Assembly: GCF_035917675.1 (NCBI RefSeq)
Contig: NZ_CP109105.1
Span: 1-64,000 of the forward strand
Direction: 5' to 3'
DNA: 64,000 bases
DNA from: Streptomyces sp. NBC_01775
GTDB taxonomy: Bacteria; Actinomycetota; Actinomycetes; Streptomycetales; Streptomycetaceae
The notes below the pieces were generated by a model. That model was not told the origin of the DNA. It saw only the letters and a list, made by a program, of their open reading frames with translations, and searched no databases. A program made the position numbers and the translations under genes. Position 1 is the stretch's first letter. Each line of letters starts with the position of its first letter. Shown here in pieces: positions 15,456 to 22,059 of the stretch.

Positions 15456-16355
15456 ATGCCCGTTGCTTCCACTTCCCCGCGCCCGCGCACGTCGGGCACG
15501 CCGATGCGCGAGCAGCTTCTCGCCTTCCTCTGCCAGCACCGTGCCGCCGACACGGCGCAGCTGCACCGCATGCTCTACCTCCGGCCCCGGCCCCGGACGG
15601 ACCACATGCGGCGCTGTCTGCGCCAGCTCCAGGAGCAGGGGCTGGTGGAGGCGGCCGTCCGTGCCCATCACCCGTCGGTGTGGGCACTCTCCGACGCCGG
15701 CCGCGCCCTGACCTCCGGCTGGACACATCTGTCCGCGCAACCGCCGCGCCGCGGATCAGGGCTGGCCAGCCAGCGCACCGTGCACACCCTGACCGTCACC
15801 CGCACCTGCCTGGCCTTCCTGGACGACGCGCGCGGACGCGGAGACGAGTTCACACCGCTGGACTGGCGGCCGGAGACGGCGCACCCGCTGCGTGACGGCG
15901 CCGCAGGCGGCGAGCGGACGCTGATCGCGGACGCGCTGATGCGCTACACCCGTACCGGCCAGGCCCGGGGACTGCTGCGGGCCTTCGTTGAGGTCGACCG
16001 GGCGACCGAATCACCGGAACGGCTGGCCGCGAAGGCCATCAGCTATGCGCGGTTCTACCACTCCCGGCCCGCCCCCCGCCGCGGTGCGCAGCCTTCGGGG
16101 ATGTCGTGGCAGCAGACCTATCCCCGCTTCCCCCGTGTGCTGTTCGTGCTCAGCAACGCCGGTGCGCGCGCCCAGGCCCAGCGCATCGCGGATCTTCAGG
16201 CGATGGTGCGCCAGCACCCGCTTGTCGCGTCCCTGGCCGCAGAGGTCGCGCTCGGCGTGGGTGTGCTGGAGGACCTGGAGGAGCTGGGCGCGTCCGCGCC
16301 GGTGTGGACGCCGCTGACCGGATCCGGTGAGCGGCGGAACTGGATGGACCTGTGA
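15456..16355 (+). CDS. Replication-relaxation family protein
   Basis: A 299-residue protein of the replication-relaxation (PF13814) type found on actinobacterial plasmids and integrative elements. An N-terminal winged helix (REQLLAFLCQHRAADTAQLH, then MRRCLRQLQEQGLVEAA and SVWALSDAGRALT) is followed by RTVHTLTVTRTCLAFLDDAR, a core with TLIADALMRYTRTG and AFVEVDRATESPERLAAKAI, and a conserved-looking FPRVLFVLS strand. The family is thought to act in plasmid replication or transfer initiation; its exact activity is not known. The start follows GGGACCCGGATCCTG without a strong binding site. A strong terminator-like hairpin follows. Confidence 0.83.
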   Translation: MPVASTSPRPRTSGTPMREQLLAFLCQHRAADTAQLHRMLYLRPRPRTDHMRRCLRQLQEQGLVEAAVRAHHPSVWALSDAGRALTSGWTHLSAQPPRRGSGLASQRTVHTLTVTRTCLAFLDDARGRGDEFTPLDWRPETAHPLRDGAAGGERTLIADALMRYTRTGQARGLLRAFVEVDRATESPERLAAKAISYARFYHSRPAPRRGAQPSGMSWQQTYPRFPRVLFVLSNAGARAQAQRIADLQAMVRQHPLVASLAAEVALGVGVLEDLEELGASAPVWTPLTGSGERRNWMDL

Positions 16356-16369
16356 CGCCCTGACTTCGC

Positions 16370-16403
16370 CGTCGGTGCCGGGATGGCCCTCCCGGCACCG
16401 ACG
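16370..16403 (+). terminator. Strong hairpin after the replication-relaxation gene
   Basis: CGTCGGTGCCGGG and its exact complement form a 13-pair stem with the 8-base loop ATGGCCCT, 15 bases after the stop codon. It makes a start for the next gene inside it (ATG 16383) unlikely. Confidence 0.72.
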
Positions 16404-16490
16404 AGGCGCCGCCCGACGGCGGCCGTACTTCTTCCTCTTCCACCAGGCGGTCCGCCTCTTGCATGCGCGGAGCACCGCCGGCTCGGAGCG

Positions 16491-17837
16491 ATGATGCCCT
16501 ACGTCCAGGCTGAGAGCCAAGGCTCGATCTGCCCCGCCCCTGTGTCCGCTGCCGCCCCGGCGCGGTTCGAGTTGGTCCGTGACCCGGCGGCACAGGAGGT
16601 GAGTACGACAGCCTCCCGCCGCCTGCGGCGAGGGGAGGATCTGCGCGCAGCCGCACGGTGGATGACTGAGCGCGGGTTCCACCCGGAAGCCGGGCCCGGC
16701 ACGGTGCGCACCGCCGACGACTTCGCCGACCGGATGGGCGCGAGCAGCCAGGGGCATGTGGCCTACGGGCTGCAGCAGATGACCGTCCGGCTGGGCCGCT
16801 CGCGCAGCTGGGTCACCGCCCAGGTTCGCATCCTGCGGGAGCTGGGACTGCTGGCCTGGGTGGAGCACGGCTCGGCCTGGCGGAACGCGCTGCGCACCCG
16901 CTACGGGGAGAACTTCCGGCCCGGCATGGGGTTCGCGAAAACGGCGACGCTCTATGCCCCCTGCGCGCCGCGCGTGTGGGACGAGGCCCATGGACGCCGG
17001 GTGGGCGGGTCCGGGTACACGGCGCGGGTGATCGGGGTGACCGAGCACGGCCGGCGTCTGGCGGTGGAAGAAGCACGGGCCCGTGTGCCCCGCCAGTCCC
17101 GCTGGACCCCTTCTTTTACCCCCGCCCCCACTCACCCCAAGGTGCAGGAGGAGGGAAAGAAGAACTACACGGGGGACATACGGCGGGACAGCGTCGTACG
17201 GCCGAGCGGACGCACCCCCCGTCAAGCGGCGGCCGACGTGGAAATCGCACGCTGGGTCCGCCCCCGGGTCGGCTGGGTGCAGCGCGCCGGGCTGCGGCAG
17301 CTGGCGTTCGGGCTGCGCCCGCTGATCGACAGCGGGCTCGACGGCGAGGACATCGCCGCAACGCTGAGCACCTGGTCCTGGGGATGGGGCGAGTGGCGGC
17401 CCCAGCGCCCGGCCGCCTACATCCTGGCGCGCGCCGCCGGGTACCAGCAGCCCGGGCCGGGCACGGAAGCACAGTTCGCCGCGCAGACCGGAGCGGCCTG
17501 CGTCCGCGGACCGCAGTCACCGTCGGCACGGGCAGCGTGGGAGCTCGCGGTGCGTACCGTCCGGGAGCGGGCCTCCCACCCGGAGCAGGAGCAGCAGGCA
17601 CTGCCCGTCGCGCTGCTCGGGTTCCCGCACAGCGAGCGGCAGTGGCGGAACCAGGAGGAGCAGCAGATCCGGGACGTGATCCTGGCTTCGCTGGAAGAGG
17701 CCGCAGCCGCCTCCCGGGCGCGGCGCCGGGCCGGGAAGGACTTCGGGTGCTGGCTGGCCGAGGTCGAGCGGGAGGAGTTCGGTTCCTGGCGGCGGTCCGG
17801 GACTTCGGGATCGCGGGTGGGGCTCGCGGGGGCGTAG
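16491..17837 (+). CDS. Winged-helix protein, candidate replication initiator (448 aa)
   Basis: The paired ATGs at 16491/16494 are preceded by CGGAG; an earlier ATG lies in the terminator loop. Residues 50-130 contain a winged helix (MTVRLGRSRSWVTAQVRIL then RELGLLAWVEHGSAWR), and a second DNA-binding-like block lies around 255-330 (RRPRVGW-type basic region, LSTWSWGWGEWRPQRPAAYI). The C-terminus is basic and Arg-rich. Its place beside a replication-relaxation gene and GGTAAG repeats fits a plasmid Rep or partner, but no Rep motif was recognised with certainty. GGTAAGT and GGTAAGC sites lie downstream (18075, 18108). Confidence 0.7.
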   Translation: MMPYVQAESQGSICPAPVSAAAPARFELVRDPAAQEVSTTASRRLRRGEDLRAAARWMTERGFHPEAGPGTVRTADDFADRMGASSQGHVAYGLQQMTVRLGRSRSWVTAQVRILRELGLLAWVEHGSAWRNALRTRYGENFRPGMGFAKTATLYAPCAPRVWDEAHGRRVGGSGYTARVIGVTEHGRRLAVEEARARVPRQSRWTPSFTPAPTHPKVQEEGKKNYTGDIRRDSVVRPSGRTPRQAAADVEIARWVRPRVGWVQRAGLRQLAFGLRPLIDSGLDGEDIAATLSTWSWGWGEWRPQRPAAYILARAAGYQQPGPGTEAQFAAQTGAACVRGPQSPSARAAWELAVRTVRERASHPEQEQQALPVALLGFPHSERQWRNQEEQQIRDVILASLEEAAAASRARRRAGKDFGCWLAEVEREEFGSWRRSGTSGSRVGLAGA

Positions 17838-18257
17838 GTGGATACGCCTCTTGCGCAGAGGCGGCACTGAGTGCGGCCAGCTCCGGGGTGCTGTTCATGA
17901 AGATCCGCTCCCAGCGCGAGCCCCTTCCATAGGCCGACCTGGGATGGCCGCCCCCGGCGGCCGGAGTGGCTACACGGTCCGCGTCGACGCGGACGGTCAA
18001 GCAGCTCCTCCGTGTCATACAACCCGCGTCCACAGGCGTCTGATCCGGCGCCCCCGGCGCCCGTCCGAGCTCGCGGTAAGTGCGAGTACGGGATGCTGAC
18101 CTGCGCTGGTAAGCCGGATGTCGCCCGTGACGATGTGGTGAGTGCGGTCGCTCACCGGGGCGGGATCCTGCAAAGGACCAACTACGGCGCCGTTGCATCC
18201 GAGCGGTGATCCCGCAGCCAGTCGACCAGTTGCGAACCGCAAGCGATAACGAGTTGC
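17838..18257. other. Intergenic region with two GGTAAG sites
   Basis: No gene is supported. GGTAAGT (18075) and GGTAAGC (18108-18114) resemble the half-sites of the arrays at 15271 and 19930. A 65-codon frame from GTG 18012 lacks a binding site and is not called. Confidence 0.45.
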
Positions 18258-18629
18258 CTAGACCCATCCCTCGTCGAGGTAGATCGTCCAGGTGTCTCTC
18301 ACTGCCCTGTTCAGTTCAACCAAGGACGCAACGTTCGCGATGACGGCCGGCGCGTCGGAGAGCCGCAACGGCGAGTCCGGGACCCCGTGCCGGGTGTAGG
18401 TCGGCAACTCGCCGCTACAGCCAAAGCCGTGGAGCGGGAGGGGACCACGGTTGAACCATGCGGGGCGGTGTTCCTCGGCCCACGCGGCTGCGGCGTCGAC
18501 GCGGTCCATATGCGCCAGCAGGTGCTCAGGGGCGGGCCCGCCGCTGAACTGCACGAGGAAGCCCTCGGCGTCGACGGCCCACCAGTCCCATGTGAACCCA
18601 GGTCGAGGATGCCGCAGGATCGTCGCCAT
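18258..18629 (-). CDS. Hypothetical protein (123 aa)
   Basis: Not recognised. The protein is tryptophan-rich near its start (FTWDWWAVDAEGFLVQFSGG) and has a central EHRPAWFNRGPLPLHGFGC segment, ending in TWTIYLDEGWV. It looks like a small soluble cytoplasmic protein. ATG 18629 follows a weak GGTGG; a start nine codons earlier is possible. It runs opposite to its neighbours and the IS481-type element is inserted about 60 bases upstream, possibly separating it from its promoter. Confidence 0.58.
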   Translation of the reverse strand: MATILRHPRPGFTWDWWAVDAEGFLVQFSGGPAPEHLLAHMDRVDAAAAWAEEHRPAWFNRGPLPLHGFGCSGELPTYTRHGVPDSPLRLSDAPAVIANVASLVELNRAVRDTWTIYLDEGWV

Positions 18630-18690
18630 GCCGCCACCGTATCTGGGCCGGAACAAGGCTGGTGAAGATGCCCGCAGGAAACGGCCTAGG

Positions 18691-19766
18691 TGTGTTGTCC
18701 CGGGACGTTGGTGACGGGTGACACGCCCGTGGTGGGTGCTTGAACGAGGTGAGGGCCTTCTGGCTCGGTGTGGATTGCGACATCTACCGCCGAGTGCAGG
18801 AGGCCCTCGTGATCCACCGTAACGCCCCGTTGACGCCGACCGGTCGGCTGCGTCTGGCCAGGTGTGTCGTCGAGGACGGCTGGCCGGTACGCAGGGCGGC
18901 CGAGCGCTTCCAGGTCAGCCACACCACCGCCGCCCGCTGGGCCGGCCGCTACCGCCGGCACGGCGAGACGGGCATGTACGACCGCTCCAGCCGCCCTGCC
19001 CGCTGCCCCTGGCAGACACCGCCTCATAAGGAGGCCCGCGTGCTTCGGATGCGGCGCGAGCACCGGATCGGCCCGCTGCGCCTGGCCGCACGGACCGGCG
19101 TCGCCGCCTCCACCGCCCACCGCATCCTCCAACGTCACGACTCGCCCGCCCTGGCCGTCCTCGACCGGGCCACCGGTGAACCCGTCCGCCGCTACGAGCG
19201 CTCCCGCCCCGGCGAGCTGATCCACGTCGACGTCAAGAAACTCGGCCGCATCCCCGACGGCGGCGGCCACAAAGTCCTCGGCCGGGCCGCGGGCAGCCCG
19301 AACAAGGACCGTCGCCACGGCATGGGATACGCCTACCTCCACACCGCGCTCGATGACCACTCCCGCCTGGCCTACACCGAAGACCTGCCCGACGAGACGG
19401 CCCCGACTTGCGCGGACTTCCTCCAACGGGCCACGGCATGGTTCGCCCGACAAGGCGTCACCGTCGAACGTGTCCTGACCGACAACGCCTGGGCCTACAC
19501 CAAGAACACCTGGCGCCAGACCTGCCACGAGCTGGGCATCTCTCCCCGCTGGACGCGACCATGGCGCCCACAGACCAACGGCAAGGTCGAACGCTTCCAC
19601 CGCACCCTGCTCGACGAATGGGCCTACCACCAGCCCTATACCTCAGACGCCCAGCGACAGGCAGCCTTCCCCGACTGGCTGGACTGGTACAACTACCACC
19701 GACCCCACACCGGAATCAGCGGCCACACCCCAGCCAGCCGCATCACCAACCTCCCCGAACAACACA
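18691..19766 (+). mobile_element. IS481-family insertion sequence, complete
   Basis: The element is 1076 bases, with imperfect terminal inverted repeats of about 25 bases starting TGTGTTGT on the left and ending ACAACACA on the right. Both sides carry CCTAGG (18685-18690, 19767-19772), a 6-base duplication that fits the NCTAGN target of IS481. The perfect duplication suggests recent insertion. It separates the presumed replication region from the secretion operon. Confidence 0.92.
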
Positions 19767-19771
19767 CCTAG
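18809..19771 (+). CDS. IS481-family transposase
   Basis: A 320-residue DDE transposase. GTG 18809 is chosen because AGGAGG lies nine bases before it; an earlier start lacks this. Helix-turn-helix units (VVEDGWPVRRAAERFQVSHT, RYRRHGETGMYDRSSRP) precede the rve-like core with LIHVDVKKLGRIPDGGGHK, YLHTALDDHSRLAYTE and VERVLTDNAWAYTKNT, then RPWRPQTNGKVERFHRTLLD and YNYHRPHTGISGHTPASR. The frame is intact. The last codon and the TAG stop lie in the CCTAGG target duplication, outside the IS body, so the target supplies the stop. Confidence 0.93.
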   Translation: MIHRNAPLTPTGRLRLARCVVEDGWPVRRAAERFQVSHTTAARWAGRYRRHGETGMYDRSSRPARCPWQTPPHKEARVLRMRREHRIGPLRLAARTGVAASTAHRILQRHDSPALAVLDRATGEPVRRYERSRPGELIHVDVKKLGRIPDGGGHKVLGRAAGSPNKDRRHGMGYAYLHTALDDHSRLAYTEDLPDETAPTCADFLQRATAWFARQGVTVERVLTDNAWAYTKNTWRQTCHELGISPRWTRPWRPQTNGKVERFHRTLLDEWAYHQPYTSDAQRQAAFPDWLDWYNYHRPHTGISGHTPASRITNLPEQHT

Positions 19772-19772
19772 G

Positions 19773-19929
19773 CCCCGATGGTCTTCAGGAAAGGGGCGTT
19801 TCGCTGTCCTTATGGCCGGGACGGTTTCGAGTCAGGTCGGCCTGGACCGTCGCTGAGCGGGACGCGAGCGTCTCGCCCGCACGTCTCTGACCTGCGGTGG
19901 TAGGTGCACGGGGCGGCTGTGGCGGCTCC
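19773..19929. other. Spacer right of the IS481-type element
   Basis: No gene, promoter or clear repeat seen; joins the IS to the half-site array. Confidence 0.4.
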
Positions 19930-20050
19930 GCTTACCACGGGGCCCGGGCGGCTTACCACGCGCCGGTGGTACTTACCACGCCGCTTACCCCGGGTTTTGT
20001 GATGTGCCTGTGACGGCATCGGGGTGCTGGTGGTAAGCGGGGCGGTAAGC
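19930..20050. repeat. Array of GCTTACC/GGTAAGC half-sites before the secretion operon
   Basis: Six copies: GCTTACCAC at 19930 and 19951, ACTTACCAC at 19971, GCTTACC at 19983, and the inverse GGTAAGC at 20032 and 20044. The 13-mer TGTGACGGCATCG (20009-20021) sits between the two orientations, as it does beside the palindrome at 15271. The array ends 52 bases before the first secretion gene. It is either an operator cluster for a transfer regulator or an iteron set; the sequence does not decide. Confidence 0.65.
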
Positions 20051-20102
20051 GGCCGGGCGAATTCTGTGGGCATCGAAACCGCCTCTTCCACCAGGAGCAC
20101 AG

Positions 20103-21113
20103 ATGCCCACTCCCTTCCGGCGCCGGGAGCGCGATCCGGGGTCCGCTGAACCACCCGCGCAGTCCGTGCGGCCGGTGCGCTACCGCTCGGTGATGCTGTC
20201 TCAGTTGGCGGTGTATGCCGCGCTGGCCGCCGGCCCCGTCGCGCTGCTGGTGTCTTGCGCAGCCGACTCGGCCCCGGTGCGCAGCGCGCCGAAGGCCGCT
20301 GCGCAAAGCACGGTGCGCAGCGCGCCGGATCCGGGCGGCTACGCGGCGCTTTTCGTCGATTGCTGGTTGCGCAGTGCAGGTCAGGAGGGGGATCGCAGCC
20401 GAGCGCTGGAGTCGATGGCGCCCGGGGTGCGGATGCCGGAATGGGGCGACGAGGCCCCCCGGGTGGAGCGGGTCGGCGCGGTGCGCAGTCAGCCGGTGGG
20501 CGCGGGTGGGTGGTCGGTGACGGTCGCCGTGCAGACCTCTTCCCCGGAGCCGCGGTACTTCTCGGTGCCGGTGCGCAGTCAGCAGGCGGGCGGAGGTGCG
20601 CGGTTCACCGTATCGGCGGCCCCGGCGGAAGTGTCCGCCCCGAAGGCCGCGAAGCAGGCGCCGGACCCCTACAGCAAGAGCGTCAATGCCTCTTCTCCTC
20701 TGGCGGGCACGGTCGAGGACTTCCTGTCCTCTTACGTGGGCGGGTCCGGAGGCGCGGAGCGGTATCTGGCGCCGGGGGTGTCGCTGCCCGCGGTCGCCCC
20801 GTCCCCGTATGAGGAGGTGCGGGTGGAGTCGGTCACCGCCGCCTCGGGTGACGGTGAGGGCCGGGTCGGCAAGGACGGGGAGCGCGTCCGGGTGCGCGCC
20901 ATGGTGACGGCGCGGGATGCGGACGGCGGGACGTGGCCGCTGGCGTACGCGCTGCGGCTGGTGGCGCGGGACGGCCGGTGGGAGGTCGGCGCGCTGGAGA
21001 GCGGGCTGGAGCATTCCTCCGGCAAGGGTGCGCAGGCCGCTGCGCAGTCTTCGGGTGTGGTGCGCAAAGCCGCCGCGGTCACGTCCCCCGGTGCGATGCG
21101 GACGGGGTGGTGA
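20103..21113 (+). CDS. VirB8/TcpC-like conjugation protein
   Basis: A 336-residue protein with a 30-residue cytoplasmic lead, one membrane segment (about 31-51, MLSQLAVYAALAAGPVALLV) and two similar extracytoplasmic domains: one from GGYAALFVDCWLRSAGQEGD and one from VEDFLSSYVGGSGGAERYLA. This tandem NTF2-like plan is that of TcpC, the VirB8-type structural component of Gram-positive conjugation channels. CAGGAGCACAG precedes the ATG. It is the first gene of an operon that runs with overlapping stops and starts to 31994, and the repeat array upstream probably controls it. Confidence 0.78.
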   Translation: MPTPFRRRERDPGSAEPPAQSVRPVRYRSVMLSQLAVYAALAAGPVALLVSCAADSAPVRSAPKAAAQSTVRSAPDPGGYAALFVDCWLRSAGQEGDRSRALESMAPGVRMPEWGDEAPRVERVGAVRSQPVGAGGWSVTVAVQTSSPEPRYFSVPVRSQQAGGGARFTVSAAPAEVSAPKAAKQAPDPYSKSVNASSPLAGTVEDFLSSYVGGSGGAERYLAPGVSLPAVAPSPYEEVRVESVTAASGDGEGRVGKDGERVRVRAMVTARDADGGTWPLAYALRLVARDGRWEVGALESGLEHSSGKGAQAAAQSSGVVRKAAAVTSPGAMRTGW

Positions 21114-21454
21114 ACCCCATGCAGGAGTATGTGCAGTTGGCCGGAGAGTTCGAGGACATCGGCGATCACCTGCTGGGCATGGGCACCGGTTGGGCCGAGG
21201 CCACGCTGAAGCTCGCGCTGCTCGTCGTGGTCGTCTACCAGATCTTCAAGAGGTTCAGCCTCAAGGCCGGGATCGGGGCCCTGCTGGGCCTGGTGATCTG
21301 CCTGTCGATCTACAACTCCCGCGAGGACCTGTCCGACGCCTTCAGCACAGAGCTGAACGGCGCGGACTCCCCCAGCACGGTCCAGGTCGAGACCCCCCGA
21401 TCGGCAACAGCGCCGGGCTCCGTGGCTGAGCCCGTGGCGGGGAGGACGGCGTGA
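21110..21454 (+). CDS. Small two-segment membrane protein of the secretion operon
   Basis: 114 residues, GTG start overlapping the previous stop (GTGA). Membrane segments at about 31-46 (ATLKLALLVVVVYQIF) and 51-68 (LKAGIGALLGLVICLSIY), then a short hydrophilic tail with SPSTVQVETP. The size, place between VirB8-like and PrgI-like genes, and topology fit a VirB2/pilin-like or TrbC-like small channel component. No family was recognised with certainty. Confidence 0.72.
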   Translation: MNPMQEYVQLAGEFEDIGDHLLGMGTGWAEATLKLALLVVVVYQIFKRFSLKAGIGALLGLVICLSIYNSREDLSDAFSTELNGADSPSTVQVETPRSATAPGSVAEPVAGRTA

Positions 21455-22059
21455 CGGCCACGGCCGGGCGGGTGAGCCGCTCCTACACCAGGGCGCGCCA
21501 CCTTCCGTGGGTGCTGGGCAAGATCGGGGACTGGACCATCTGGCTGGGCCCGTACAACGCGGCGCAGCTGCTGATCGCCTCCGTGGGTGCCTTCGTTCTG
21601 ATCAAGACGTTCAGCCTCTGGTCGTGGATGGGGCCGGTGCCCGTGGTGGCCTGGGCGGGCGCGGTATGGGCCGCTCGGCGCACGCGGGTGGGCGGCCGGG
21701 TGCCCCTGTATGTGGCGCTGGGTCTGGTGAAGCTCGCGCTCCAGCCGCGCGCGGGCCGTATGGCCGGCCGGCCGGTACGGCCGGCGCGGGCGCGGGTGCT
21801 GCACGGCGGTTTCCACGTCATCGACACCCGCGCTCAAAACACCGGTGGACCTGCGCAGGAGGAGGCGGCCAACGTCGTCCCCGCTCCGCGCGCAGGGCCC
21901 CGGCCGGTCCGCGAGAGCAGGCGGGCTGCTGCCCCTTCGGCGCCCCGGCCCGCTGTGGAAGCGCCTGCCCCGACCGCTTTGCAGCGGCTGATGGCGCAGC
22001 GCGGCGCCGTCGCCTCCCCAACAACTCCCGAAGCCGTAGCGAACGAATGGAGGGCGTGA
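21451..22059 (+). CDS. PrgI/VirB3-like membrane protein
   Basis: 202 residues, GTG start overlapping the previous stop. Paired hydrophobic segments at about 36-75 (LLIASVGAFVLIKTF, VPVVAWAGAVWAA) follow a basic N-terminus, and the second half is a Pro/Ala-rich hydrophilic tail. A small protein with two close membrane segments immediately before the VirB4 ATPase is the usual position of PrgI (VirB3 equivalent) in Gram-positive systems. The stop overlaps the next ATG by one base, so translation is coupled. Confidence 0.72.
   Translation: MTATAGRVSRSYTRARHLPWVLGKIGDWTIWLGPYNAAQLLIASVGAFVLIKTFSLWSWMGPVPVVAWAGAVWAARRTRVGGRVPLYVALGLVKLALQPRAGRMAGRPVRPARARVLHGGFHVIDTRAQNTGGPAQEEAANVVPAPRAGPRPVRESRRAAAPSAPRPAVEAPAPTALQRLMAQRGAVASPTTPEAVANEWRA

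Noticed and set aside
18012..18209. 65-codon frame with two Cys
   Set aside because: No ribosome-binding site before GTG and no recognisable motif.
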